A stretch of 64,000 nucleotides of DNA from Apostichopus japonicus. Its lineage: Eukaryota > Echinodermata > Holothuroidea > Aspidochirotida > Stichopodidae. Location of the stretch: the NCBI RefSeq assembly GCF_037975245.1, contig NC_092563.1, forward strand, positions 14,372,001-14,436,000. Reading direction: 5' to 3'. The notes under the pieces are model-generated. The model was not told the DNA's origin, made no database searches, and saw only the letters and a list, made by a program, of their open reading frames with translations. A program made the translations under genes and the position numbers. Of the stretch, positions 24,301 through 44,494 are shown piece after piece (the stretch's first letter is position 1; every line of letters begins with the position of its first letter).

Positions 24301-27300
24301 CTTTGAGACATGACATTATATCCTGATGACTCAAATCTATAGGACTGATATGAATCCTCAGAATCTACAGGTGCAAAAAATTACATTTTCCAAAATTATT
24401 AGCAACGTCTATAATGGAAATTTGTATGCCAAACTGATGACATTTAAATCAGTCTTACTGGCTAGGAAGGAACATACCTCTGTTTGGTTATCAGACCTTG
24501 CTCTTGACTGATATCTTCAGTTCCAACCAAATAAAAGCAGCTCTCTTCTTTATCATCCGCGTCACGGCAGATCTTCACACTTTCGTTTGAGAGTACTTTT
24601 ATACCAGTTTTCTTGAGGTGTTTATAAAGGTTTTCAATATCGCCCAAGTAGTAGTCATGGTTACCTGAAATGAAAACAAAAATTTACACTATTAACTGTC
24701 TGCCTGTAGATGAGTTAAATATTGTAATACCTATAGAGTACAAATGTTGCACCTACTGTCCTTGACTCATGCAGAGTATAGAAACATCTTTTTGCAACTT
24801 GCTTGACAAGTTGGGCGCTTGGACGCCCGTGAACTTCTGTGATTAAGAAAACATACAATTTTCTCACAATTTCACGAATGAAACTAAATTGGTTTCTTAT
24901 AGGAGATCTTAAGAAAAACTGATTAGTCAAACAAACCTGAACACACAAAACTTAAACTAACACCTACATTTTGCTGGTACCACCCCATAAAGATTATTGT
25001 TTGCCACATTGTACGTACTACAGACTGCAGGTGCAGTACCATACCATTATCAGGGTAGTGTACTGTAGGTCCACCCGAAAGATTAACCGTCAGAAAAGAG
25101 TCCTAATAAATGGACCTACTCTGGTGACATTTTTGGCTTTTCTGGAATCATGATCATTCTTTTTCATCCTTGGGACATTGACGAGGATGAAATAAACTAC
25201 TGATGGTCTAAATATCTGGAGGATTGGAGGTCATTTAAGGCATCTTAAAAAATTCTGGGTGAAACAAGAAGATTCCACAGTGAGAGCAGGCAGATGGGTT
25301 GGGGAACACTTTGCTAACCTTTCACCTCTTCTGTCATGGTGGTAAAAATTGACTTTTTTAAAGTTTTTTACCACTTTTTACTTATTCGCGATAATTGACT
25401 TTTTTATTGCGCTCTCATCTACCTATTGACATTTGTCACATTTTGTTGGCAATGACACCTATTTATTTTTATTTTATCTGCAAATTAGCAAGGCCCGGAA
25501 AGGGTAATTTCCAGCGATCTAGGGAGTATCTTTACTCAAAAAATTTCTGTACGTTCTGCGCCAACCTGTGGTGGCGCTCCACTTAGATAGCGTCGAACGC
25601 GCCCCTACAGACTATTCTCGACCCCCCCCCCCTGACCAATACCCCTAGCTCCGCCACTGCATGCATGTATTTCAAACCCAAAGGATGGATAGTAAACTTC
25701 AACAACTCAAATATTTACATAACTCTGTCAGTATTTCCTGCAACAGTTTGCTCCACAACCAGATCAAAACATTTTCAAATGAGCAGAACACTTTTTTAAT
25801 GAATAATTTAATGTACCAGTTTGTTTTAGATTTGATTTCATGCTGTCCAACAAATTTGGGAAATTAATATTTTACCATGATAAAAAAATTGGAAATTTCT
25901 TGGTGCAGCTAACCATTAAATTGCATTTACCTCCGACAAAGAAAATTCCCTTCTTTGATGTTAATCTCTCTAACGGTTGTATGGCATCTAAGACTTTATC
26001 AGTAGTCAGGTCAACGAGATCTCCTACAATGACAACAATATCTGAAAATAAAAAAAATAAAATAAAAACAAGTTAAAAAAGAAGAGAAAGTTATAATGAC
26101 ATGCTGAATATCATGAATATGTACTTGTTTATTCAAATTTTGTTATGTTACAAGATAAATCAAATTTCTTCTAAATTCTATAGTGTGCCAGAGATTTTCT
26201 GACAATACAAGTGTTAATATATATACTCTGTTAGCCCTCTGAAGAACTATTTAGGATGGACACATCAGGTACTACAACTTTTACATATTTTACCTACACA
26301 GGCTTCATTTGCAGTAGATAAGCAGTGCAGTGGCAGAGGGTCCATACAGTCAGGGGGGGCGGATGCCCCCCCTGACGGACTCAAAAGGACTGCTGGCGCC
26401 CTTTTCAGCTTTTACCACTTTTTAATTATTCGCCATTATTGATTCTTTTATTGCGCTCTCATCTACCTATTGACATTTGTCACATTTTGTTGGCGATGAC
26501 ACCTATTTATTCTTCGTTTATCTGCAAATTAACAAGGCCCGGAAAGGGTCATTTCCGGCGATCTAGGGAGTATCTTTACTCAAAAATGTCGGTACGCTCC
26601 GCGCCAACTTGTGGTGGCGCTCCGCTTAGATAGTGTCAGAAGCGCCCCTACAGACCATTCTCGCCGCCCTTGACCAATACCCCTAGCTCCGCCACTGAAG
26701 CAGTGTGCTAAACACTTCTGTCTCATTTTGTTTTTTTCTTTTTGCATGTAAGTGTTTAATCATAAACGTACATTGTTGAGAGAAACAATCTTTTCATGAA
26801 ACTATCAGAACATGGCAAGCAAGCAGAAAAAGTGCAGAAAAACATGCTCCTGTGGGTAGGAACAGCATAGACTAGATTTTCACAAAACATACTGTACTCG
26901 AGATAATCTTGTATGTTGCAAGACATATAAGCAAATACATTGTCTTCTTTTAGTAGTTTATAGTTTCTTTTCAAAGAATTGACTGGAGTTCACCAACAGG
27001 AGTCATGATCGCAAGTTAAAGATAGACCCAGTAACAATAACTCACATGGAGAAAAGCAACTCATCCAAATTACCCCTCACCTCCCCCCCCCCCATTCCAT
27101 CTGAAGAGACAAAGAAAACTTGATTGTCAAATGATTTTTAGAGTCATGTCAATTTTTATTTGATTAAAACTTGTGTTTCAAACTGGTATTTTATTTTGTG
27201 TAAGTCCTCACCACTCCAAACTCCCATGGTTGATAAAGTTCAATGATTTTCTTCTTTCAACTGCATATACACCTTAATGCATGCAAGAAAAGATAAATGG

Positions 27301-28288
27301 CTCCTCTGTTACGATCATTGATAATTGATCATTGATAAATGTATACCGTTCACCCACCTGGATGTAAATCATTGACTTTGTCTACAACTTTTTCAACATG
27401 TTCCTTCCAAAGCCACGGCCCAATATGGAAATCGCAAACCTGTACGATGCTGAACTGCTCCAAGGATGAGGGTAGCTCTCTGATGGGTATGTCGATTTCA
27501 TTTACCTTCAGGACTCTGTGAGCGCAATGCAGGCCATAAAATGTCACAGTGACAGTGAACAGCAGAGACAAACTTGCTTTCAGAGTTGGTGAAATCAGTT
27601 TGTTTGAGATTTTCTTCCAGTGAAATAACACTTTCCTTGGTTCTTTCAGTACGTTCAAAATATCGTTTAACAGTATATGATCGATATTGCTGTTACATCC
27701 GTGTAATATCTTTGCATCTTTTTGTAGGAATAAAAATATGATCTTACAGCAAAATAGTAAGAACAATAGGCAATCTAAAACAAAAAGAGAGAATACTAGA
27801 AAGGCTCCTAAGCCTAAAATTGTAAAACAAAAAGTGTCTATCAGGCTAAAGAAGGTGTTTCTTGTATGGCTATGCATCTTTAGGTATCCAAGCACAGCTA
27901 TTGACAGAACGAGAGCGACAATGATCTTCCAAATGGTAAAAAATGCCGAATGTTGAAATCTTTCCAGCTGAATAAATGTCACATCGTTTTCCACGGACAA
28001 AGATTCATCTGTTACTGGTAGTACACCATATCGACTTTGCAGCTCATGTTGATAGCTTTCTTCAATATCTGATACAAGCCGCCTCCATATGTACATTCCA
28101 CCCAGGACTATTGTTGTTATGTACACCACATACTTAAAAAGTCGGACGTAGCTTATATTTCCGACTGAGGTGAGAAACAAGGGCCTCGAAAAGCTAGCAA
28201 AAAGTAGTAATGCTATGAAGGTGAATGCTAGACATGACCTGCCTTTCGTGAATATCATACAGGGATATGGTTTTGTTTGTGTCGCCAT
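21345..28288 (-). CDS. TMPPE: Transmembrane protein with metallophosphoesterase domain (TMPPE-like)
   Basis: Five coding exons on the minus strand: 27358-28288, 25931-26041, 24478-24664, 23156-23292 and 21345-21568. The phases join exactly (1, 1, 2, 1) with GT-AG introns, giving 529 residues from MATQTKPYPCMIF. The first 265 or so residues hold about five hydrophobic segments, for example LAFTFIALLLFASF and VVYITTIVLGGMYIW. The calcineurin-like phosphoesterase domain follows with every expected metal-binding motif in order: VCDFHIGP (D-x-H), VGDLVD (GD), GGNHDYY (GNHD), LLTHQPS (H) and GHTHGGQ (GHxH). The GNHD motif is split by an intron. The family hydrolyses phosphoester bonds using two metal ions; the substrate of TMPPE is not known to me. 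Vertebrate TMPPE is somewhat shorter, mainly at the N-terminus. Confidence 0.92.
21835..22542 (+). mobile_element. 5'-truncated LINE, reverse-transcriptase C-terminus and 3' tail
   Basis: The plus-strand reading contains NFYRAIIESILTLNILVWF and HASLNDHRKLESVIRNAQ, the pattern found at the C-terminal end of reverse transcriptases of many animal LINEs (L2/CR1/Rex-like). Stops and frame breaks follow. About 340 bp of AT-rich 3' sequence then ends in a short (ATCT)n tail at about 22528-22540, a tail type typical of these LINEs. It lies in the last intron of the phosphoesterase gene on the opposite strand. It is a dead copy. Confidence 0.75.
25365..25659. mobile_element. hAT-like MITE, left-truncated copy
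   Basis: Closely similar to 26397-26697: both contain attgcgctctcatctaccta, cacattttgttggc and gtggcgctcc, and end in CCCCTAGCTCCGCCACTG. The left terminal repeat is missing. It is intronic in the phosphoesterase gene. Confidence 0.75.
26328..26697. mobile_element. hAT-like MITE, 370 bp, complete
   Basis: Starts CAGTGGCAGAG and ends in the inverted CTCCGCCACTG. The 8-mer AAGCAGTG flanks it on both sides (26320-26327 and 26698-26705), a perfect hAT-size target duplication. It lies in the first coding intron of the phosphoesterase gene. No coding sequence. Confidence 0.85.
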
Positions 28289-29714
28289 CTTTGGTGCAAA
28301 TTATTCCAATTCGCTGCATGCATGTGTATTAGCTAGAGGCTAAAGCCTAGTTTAGATACCATAGTGATGGTTTTGACAACTAATATTGCCTAAGATATTT
28401 ATATAACTATAACTGCCTGGTGCTTAAGTCACTGAATGCATTCACGTTTTCTCTTTAGTTAGGCTAAGAAATTTCACAAGGATTGTCAAAAGTTTGTGGT
28501 CAAAGTAGGTTCCAGTTCCACCTATATTGTTCAGTGTTTGTATTCGCAACTATCCAAGGGCATTACGAAATATCGGATCCGCGACAAACTAAAATTACGT
28601 ACACCTTTGTGATCAAAGTCAAACTCCTGAAAAGTTGTCAAAGATGTGTATATCCTCGTAGCAGTTGATAACTAAGATCATCTTTTGCGAATATTTGTAA
28701 ATTATATACAAACAGTTAATTCCTTCGCTCCTGCTTTTCACAATCCACGTCACATTTACAGTAGTGAATTGAGGAACTGTTTAGCAGTCGATGTCCCATC
28801 TGTTGCAGTTTACGCAGTGTGGTTGTTGACTTTCCGGGATAAAGCGCTTAGTTTACATGACCTTGTAGTATTGCGCAATGAGTCTGATGCGCCGGTTCAA
28901 TAAACTATTTCACTGACGAGGTACCCAACGGGGATGGGGTGGGGTGGTCATGCTGCAGCTGTTTGCGTGGTGGTCATGCTTGCAGAAAATCAAAGAGAAA
29001 ACAATGATACTACATAGATTGAAATTACATTTGGGGAGACTAATAACCTATCCTGAATATTTATCACCAAAACCAACAGGATTAATTTAAACAATATCTT
29101 CGTTTCTTTATCAAATATATAATACTAATATAATTCACATCACATGGGTAGGATGAGCACATCGCAAATTCAAGTGGTTTCTGAGATGTGTTCAAATCAT
29201 CATAGATCAGTAAGATCACTCTCATCATTTCAGGCATTTGCAACAAACTGCATTTTACATTGATCATTACATTGACTGATATGAGGCAAAAATTTAGAAT
29301 TCTTGGTTAGCAGTCATGTTTTGTTTTTTTCCTCTCTCTCTATTGACAAATTAAAGAGCAACAATATGCTCACTATTTATCCCTTTCTTATTTATTGTTT
29401 CCTTTTTCTTTCAGTTTACTTCATCTGTCTCGTCTCTTTCTTGTCTCTAATGTCAATGTCTTTGTTGAATCCAAACTTCTCTGTTTTGCTTTTATCTTTA
29501 ATGGTCACAATTAGCCGGGCTATAACACAATGTTTTCTAGTGTCCTTCACTTTATACTGTTTTTCTACTGTACTGTGTTACGTCTTCTTCTGTACAAAAA
29601 TATGAACTAAATTTGTATTGAAATATTTGTTTGATAGAACTTGGCCTATAAAGTAGGCCTACACCGGGTGAGGGGGACTAAACTCACTGATGATTTTCAT
29701 TAGCTGTTTAAGAG
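28289..29714. other. Intergenic, upstream of the phosphoesterase gene
   Basis: Should contain the promoter and 5' untranslated region of the phosphoesterase gene on the minus strand, but no defined core element was recognised. No other gene is supported. The short hydrophobic open frame at about 29303-29605 has no recognisable motif. Confidence 0.45.
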
Positions 29715-30008
29715 TGTTAGTCATAACAAGCCAGTTCCGTTAAATATATAGTTAATGATGGTTGGGTACGTATTTATATGATTTCAGTCAAAATAATATT
29801 ACATCAATAAATTACGTACTGCCTTATAATTTGATTTATGTCTCATTGTTTTCAGCTGGACTGTTAATTAGGTCACCGCCGATTATGTTATCACAATATA
29901 TCATAATTGTTAGTATGCTGCTCTCGGTCTCTAACAATTAACACGACCTGTCCACTTCCTGTTATCTCCATCGTGTGAAGTTTGTACAGTTGGTGGCAGC
30001 AGTGGGAT
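29715..30008 (+). mobile_element. Possible LTR with tRNA-Leu primer binding site
   Basis: At 29991-30008 the sequence TGGTGGCAGCAGTGGGAT closely complements the 3' end of leucine tRNAs (…CCACTGCTGCCACCA type) and is therefore a plausible retrotransposon primer binding site. It lies two bases after a CA (29987-29988), as expected after an LTR. An LTR start at TGTTAGTC (29715) is a guess; an AATAAA lies within. No gag or pol frame follows, so it would be a remnant. Confidence 0.35.
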
Positions 30009-33000
30009 TCTGGCCAACAGTTTGACTGGTGTCCTTCATTGGTTCAATGCTAAGAATGTCAAAGAATCATGATTTTTGTACAGCAAACAATAGAATAACA
30101 AAGCCATGACAACAAAATAAATATTTTATGATAAATCTCTCTGTATTAATATACAACACCATCATCATCCAGTGGCTAAAAAAATATTAGAAGACATCCA
30201 GAAGCCAAAAAATGTCACACAATATTTGACACATGGCTTGCCCTCAAAATAAATATGAAACTGCTGACAAACTTCATTGCTTTGATAAGATATTACACAA
30301 CAATAGCAGCACCTATATGACCACTCATACTTGAGTGCTCTACTGTGTCAGGTGTGCTGCCTGTATTCAAATGAACACAGCATAACGCTATGTTCCATTT
30401 GTCAGTAGGCTTCTTTACTCTAGATAAGTTGTCCCCACTTGCCTACCCCCACCCCCCTCCCCAGTCAGATCATAACAGAGGACAAACTTCTTTCCTACAT
30501 ACATATTATTACATTCCCCTCATTTCCAACAATTTCTCACTCAGAAATTCCTTTTGGAGTAAGAAGGGGAGAAGTGTCAATGGCCAATCCCACCAGCACG
30601 CAGCTTGAGTTATAACGAGACAAAACATTTTCTAATTGTTTGTCTTATAATAATACAATAACGTATCAACTTAACATTGGTCTTTGATCCAAAATTTAAC
30701 CACACATCATATACTTCACTCTCCTAAGATATACAAGCGCACCAAATACATTGTGGGAAAAGTCTAACTACTGTTGAAAAAGAACAATATTCCAAAATAT
30801 TGATGAAAGAGCTCTATAATATTTGTGCCATATATCTAAAGTCTCCTCACAGATTTCAGATTTTCCTCAAAACAAATTACATCTGTTGCTCAACAATCTA
30901 TACCTAAAATTCAAGAAAGGAAACCTACACTACTTGTGCAGTTTCCATAGTAATTTCTAAAATTCTTCACATTGTTATAAATAAAAAATAACTTAAGATA
31001 TCTCTACCAAAGATCAATTGTCATGTGATCAATTCTAAAGATCATACAACAATTAGGAACAGGAAGGGTAGGTAGTGGCACGACCCACACTGAACGTGGA
31101 GTTTTGCGCCTCTAAGGTAATAAAAATTGTGGCTTGACAAAGAGAGGACCAATCTTAGACTTGTCACATGTTTTAAATTAAAAGTGGAAGTCAAAGGTCA
31201 TTAAGAGGTGAACTTGACCCTTGTAAATTCGAAGGGTAACATATGACATCACCTCCTGGTTGACACAACTACCCTCTGCATTTCTACCAAAACTAGTCAC
31301 TACTACTACTACTATTAACCATTAATATCAATTGCTCATGGAATCAAATCTGCAAACTTATAAAGCAGTTACTTGAAAATAATATTCAACAGGAAAATAA
31401 ACTCTTAGGATAAGAAATACGGAAGACATGTTACTCTTCAAAAGATACAGAACCTGCAAATATGATACATATTCAAGTTACAGTCCAGACCAGCAAAACT
31501 ATCATACTAAGGCAAAATTAAAATTAAAAAACAATTGTTTACAAGTGTTCTTGGTCTTTATCCATACTGACCTCAATAATTAAAATTTGAACGAAATATT
31601 TCATAACAGATTTAATAACTGCATAAGAAAGCAGTTAATGAACTGTACAAATATTACACAAGCAAAATGTAGAATTTGAATTAAATTGGAATATTATTTT
31701 GTAATAATACGTGTTCTTTTCGGTTCATCAGACTTTGGTACCATGACCACTTTCATCACAAACACCATCACATTCCTCGATAAACATCATGAAACATGTT
31801 GTTAGCTCAAGTTTGGTGGTAGCCATCCATCTAAGTGAATGAATTTCATCCACTACCATTGACTGTTGACACTGCCATGTGATTACTTCATTACATCATC
31901 AGCAAACAACAAACCAAACAGACTCAAGTTCAACTTTTCTGTCCATTTTTCAGTTTACAATTCATTAATATTCTCTAATCTCAACAGCGGACTGGTTTTG
32001 ACAGTAACATTTGCATCATAAACTTTCCAAACACGAGAAGACAAAAGACACTTAATTTGTCAAGCCAGAATAGCACTCTTCGTAAAATAATCATAATAAT
32101 AAACAAACGTAAACTTAGTATCATTTGAAACTACAGAAGGAAGGCAAAATTCAAGTATAAATACCTGAGCACACAAAAGAATGTCTTCTCCAGAGTATAC
32201 AAAACAAAAAAATACTTCAAATTAGAAATGAAATAGTTTAAAGCTAAATGCCTTCCAAAATTTGGTAACAATTGAAACAGGTTTTGGAGGGGGGGGGGGG
32301 AGGGGGGAGTTAGGTTGGCAAGGGTACTAAATCTTTGGAGAATTACTTAAAATAAGATTGCACAGGATCAAGTTAAGACACACTTGTGGAGCCAATTCTA
32401 CCAATGAGGCTTAATTAGCCACGCATAAACAACTCTGATTTGAAGCCCAACACTTTCATCACCAGATTCCTTTTTAAAACAGAACTAAAATAACATGCAA
32501 TGAGCACACTGGAGAATAGCTGAATGCTTGACCTTAGTTTTCCCTTTATTCACAATTTGTAATGAATCTTCACTAGTTTAAGGTAACAACCTACAGTATA
32601 TTATGGGGCAAGTTTTGTACCAAATATATATCCCCCAAAAACTGAACCAAACCTCATCACACAAAGGCTGCTTTTAAGCATCCGTGGAGCAACTTTTGCT
32701 GTGCAAGGAACTGTAACAATTTACTGTATGATAGTGAAAATCTTCACTGAGTGGTGAGAACACACACCAGAAAGGTTCAACAACAGCATCAGCTGTTAAA
32801 TTAGAACACCAAACTTTAGGTTATTGCTCAATATTCATCCTTTGAGAGTCAGACTATTATTATTATTATTAATCATCACACCAAGGCAGTTTCCTGCCTC
32901 CTTGTCCATTCTAAATAAAGGGGGAAAAATCCAGAGCAGTGGGTCCAGCATTGAGTACTTCAATGACCTTCAACACTCCTGTCACACAAATGGACCTTAT

Positions 33001-33856
33001 TCCCTTAAACTTATACTTACTGAAGGTATTGTACTGGATCTCAGTCATTTCCTAAAAACAATAGTTCTATCTATCCATACACCTTTAATGTATATCCATC
33101 AAATCTTTGCAAATTTCTTCCCAAGCATTCTTCAGATATGTTTCATGTGTTTCTAAAGAATACTGCAGTTACCTTTCGATTTGATAAAGGCTTCGTTGGG
33201 TTACAAAAGATCCGCAGTCTACTGTACTAAAAAGTTACGGAATAAACTAAAGGCTTAGTCAAACCTTTTGTTGTTACTACTTCAAATGTGGTCTCCTAGA
33301 GACCACGAACAGTCACTTTGCGAGCGGATTCCTCCTCTGATTCCAAGCACGACACCCTTTTTTATCAATAATGCAAAACTCATGTAAAAGCCTCGCTTTT
33401 CTTCCATCATCAAAATTCTTCCCAAATCTCAAGAATTGTCAACTTTTTTACCGGTCTGTACCGACACTCCTATCTATCATTTTCATACGTAACAAAGAAA
33501 TCTGAAGAGAAAATTTCTATACCAAATAGATATGCAGACCTATTTTTCTTTGAAGTTTGAACGATAATAAAGGAGATATAATAACCCTGTTTGACTTTTA
33601 GAACAAGACTTTAAAGACAGACTGAAAGAATTACACAGCACAGAGGAACTCAATGACAGCATGATACATAGAAAGACAAGGGTGGGGGGGGGGGGGGTGG
33701 CAAACTAACACACTGCAACATCTTCCATAGATTAGCCTGAAGATGAGTCAAGGCCACGCATCTCATCCATAGGATAAATACTTCTTCTACAGAATAAACC
33801 TTGTCAAAAGTTTTAACCAATAGCTGGTTTTGATCTCCTAGACTGGGGGGCCTTGG
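30009..33856. other. Long gene-free stretch, probably part 3' untranslated region
   Basis: AT-rich on both strands with no exon recognised. The portion next to 33856 is downstream of the PRELI gene stop codon on the minus strand and probably includes its 3' untranslated region. A TGACCTTTGAC-type word lies at about 31191-31201 on the minus strand. Confidence 0.45.
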
Positions 33857-41728
<7,872 letters not shown>

Positions 41729-42867
41729 TTTGTTCCTTAAATCGTGATGTTTATCTATTATCAGTATCTTTGGGTTGTATATGTAAACGTAATTCGTAGT
41801 TCTGCGTAAAAATCTTGCCGCTTGACAACCAATGCAATTTGTACAGCACTATTGCGAAACGTAACTGCATGCAACATGTAACAACGTTGTTCTGTAAGTA
41901 ACCTTCATCGATCACGGTATACATGTGGTATCCAAAACGTGAGTAAGAATAGACGGATGCTACGTCATCCTGCGTGTAGGATGACGTCAACATACCATTC
42001 ACGAATTTTCTTTCCGGGAAAGTTTGTTCAGGGCGATTCGGCCAACACTGGGATCCCATGCTTCGAAATTCGTGAGCCTATACAGTGATTCATTTTAATA
42101 TGAAACAATAATAATATAACAATGTCCGCGAAATTTTTTGGCTACCAAATTTGCTATATTTAATGAAACTGTTAATAGCTATTGAATAACCAGTAGATCA
42201 TTCCAAGGGTGCAGTTATTAATATGAAGTTATAATATATAGGAACATATTTTGGTTGAGTATTAGGATATAAAAACCAATGGAATGAGGAGCCGACGTCA
42301 TCGTCAATTTAGCATTTCAGGGATTGAGCATATTTTAAAGGTGGATATCTTGAACACCAGTGTAGCTGCAGGCTAGAAAGTTTACTGACACTTAATTTTT
42401 TTTCTTGGACCATGCACATATCAAGACTAAAATTCTGCCTAAAGTCATGATATACTATGGAAGCATGCGGCGGTCATTAACATTAGAAAACTGTCGTGTC
42501 GTAAATAAATAAGGATCTGTTGTAATTATTTTTAAGACAAATCAGTAGAAAATGGTCCCAAAGTAAATCAATTGATAGAACATTAACTTTTCTGCTTAGA
42601 GTCGCGTTGTAAATATAGCAATATAGCCAACCTTGCGTACCGAAAATTCATTTTGCCAGTCAAAAATAATTTCAATTACGTTTGTGAATCTAAACTATTG
42701 AGGAACCGACCATGGCGTATTGTGGTCAAAAAAAAAAAAAATGTCAACATGTTTTCTGACCTGATTTTAGAGACATGCGCAATTGGAATAAAACACAAGC
42801 ACTCACCCTAACCTCAAGTACGGTAAATAAGGCAAACCCAGTCAATGATGTATATTTCGAAATCTTC
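41729..42867. other. Intergenic, upstream of the PRELI gene
   Basis: The region just above 41728 should hold the PRELI promoter and 5' untranslated region (minus strand). No TATA box or other defined element was recognised. The remainder is AT-rich with no gene. Confidence 0.45.
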
Positions 42868-43125
42868 GATCCGTCACTGGCTACCCTGTGTATATAATAG
42901 GGATCAGCGCTGTAATTATGTCACTGTTCCTCTTTCTAATTCCCGGTGTCTTGGCGTTTTTCTTCTGTTCCATCCTTTTCTCCTTTTTCTCTTTCTTCTT
43001 TTTCTTTTCCCTTCCTTCCTCTCCTTCCTCCTCTTGACCCCCCTCTTGTTTCCTTTTTTTCTTCTCTCCTCTTTTTCTTACCCGGGGGGCGCGCGCCCCC
43101 AATGCCCCCCCTGGATACGCGCCTG
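42868..43125. repeat. Pyrimidine-tract dispersed repeat, copy 2
   Basis: Same order and same ends as the copy at 2434-2696: GATCCGTCACTGGC, a block around tataatagggatcagcgctg, a CT-rich tract, cttacccggggggcgcgcgc and GGATACGCGCCTG. The flanking sequences of the two copies differ completely, which fixes the boundaries. Confidence 0.75.
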
Positions 43126-43449
43126 ACATAACACCTCGTCGTTCAAACTGCAAAGTGCTTTAAATTCTGCCAATAGAGTTGCCAATTTACATGGGCCATT
43201 CTTATATAATGGTATATCGTTGATTGAAGCTTTTTACATGACATACCGGGTTCCCATGCGTTCTGGAAAACAGTAAAAAAAAGTCTGAACGTGTACGTTA
43301 AAGTGTCCAGTCTGGAATATTAAGAAGTACTTCACATTTGAACAATCTTCTTATATGATTTGACTTGCGCGAGGACCGTTTTTTCTCTCTCTCTCTTATA
43401 TCTGTGAGATAAGGCCGGGTGACCAGTCATCCAGCATTTGGGAGGGGAG

Positions 43450-43530
43450 TTCGGCAATAGAGACCCTATCTCTATTAGGCAATTTAGAGCACTGCCCTCT
43501 ATTAGGCAATTTAGAGCACTGCCCTCTATT
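43450..43530. repeat. 27-bp tandem repeat, about 2.7 copies
   Basis: The unit cctctattaggcaatttaga plus gcactgc is repeated head to tail. Confidence 0.85.
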
Positions 43531-43989
43531 AGGCATGACGTCTCGCCTGTTAAAATTCGTAAGATCAATGATATGATTATGATTGTCAGGGTTTTAGTCC
43601 CCTTATTTAATCATTGAGACTTGTCTTTTCGCCTAATTGAATCTTCGTCAATGGCTATGATAGCCTATGAATAATAAATAATGACTATGAATAAGTGGGA
43701 GTCAAATACTTTCAGAAGTTACTTTAAGTTTGAAAACAAAATACAAAGTGGGGTCAATACTGCTGACTTTTAGGTAGCCTCAACTTCGGATATATCTGTT
43801 ATAAAATCCGGTATTATATATGTTTCTCTATGTGTATGACGTAAATGATATGCAAAATAATGATAAAATTGTCTTCTTCTCCTTCTCAATCTTACATATA
43901 AATCAATTCCTAAACCCATTTTCAATCTGGTTGAGGAAACTAAATATACCTTTGAAAGACAAGAAAGCAAACTAAAGAATGAAATCCAG

Positions 43990-44065
43990 ATTGCTTCTCG
44001 GCCTTTTGCTTGGCTGAGATCGCGTGTAAGTATCTGTCACCTTTCTAAAGGACACTTGATACACA
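43990..44065 (+). pseudogene. U2 snRNA-like 5' segment
   Basis: ATTGCTTCTCGGCCTTTTGC is followed by TTGGCTGAGATCGCGTGTAA and GTATCTGT. This matches the conserved 5' end of U2 snRNA (ATCGCTTCTCGGCCTTTTGGCTAAGATC, then GTGTAGTATCTG) with substitutions, inserted bases and an extra A in the branch-site recognition stretch. Similarity fades after about 44065, and no Sm site or 3' stem-loops were seen. It is best read as a truncated U2 pseudogene or the head of a U2-derived repeat, not a working snRNA. Confidence 0.65.
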
Positions 44066-44207
44066 TCTGACCATGCATGATCACACTGTCACAGTCTCGA
44101 TGTAAGAACCCGGACTGGGTTTGACATGCAGTCCATCAGTAGTTTGGTGTTCGTTCCTATAGGATTTTTCTTTGGTAACTTTTCTTTAATACCTATAAAG
44201 AGTATGG

Positions 44208-44350
44208 CGTATGGAAAGCCGTTTTAAAATTTAATAAGGAATTTCAGATATCTCGAAATAACTTCAGATATCTCAAATTAAATTACAGATACCTCCAAAT
44301 TATTTCAGATATCCAGAATAATTGCAGATATCTTAAAATCAATTTCAGAT
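44208..44350 (+). mobile_element. Solo end of a GATATC-array element
   Basis: Starts ATGGAAAGCCGTTTTAAA, close to the foldback terminus ATGGCAAGCCGTTTTACT. It is followed by about five spaced repeats of CAGATATCTC-type sequence with period about 24 bp. The inverted partner end is not found downstream, so it is a truncated relative of the 15418-18558 element or of a sister family. Confidence 0.6.
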
Positions 44351-44494
44351 TCTTGGAAGAAGATATAAATGTGATACTGATGACAGGGGTCATGGTGATG
44401 GCTTAATAATGCTGGTTTATCAGCCCACTGTTATTAAATATTTCATGCAACCTTTTAATTATTGAGGTCAGTATGGCTAAAGACCAAGATCCCG

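Noticed and set aside
29303-29605. 100-residue hydrophobic open frame
   Set aside because: T-rich composition alone gives a hydrophobic reading; no motif, no homologue recognised.
42845-43153. Open frames on both strands of 90-93 residues
   Set aside because: Same pyrimidine-tract repeat as at 2434-2696.
43990-44065. A working U2 snRNA gene
   Set aside because: The branch-recognition stretch has an extra base, and the Sm site and 3' stem-loops are missing.
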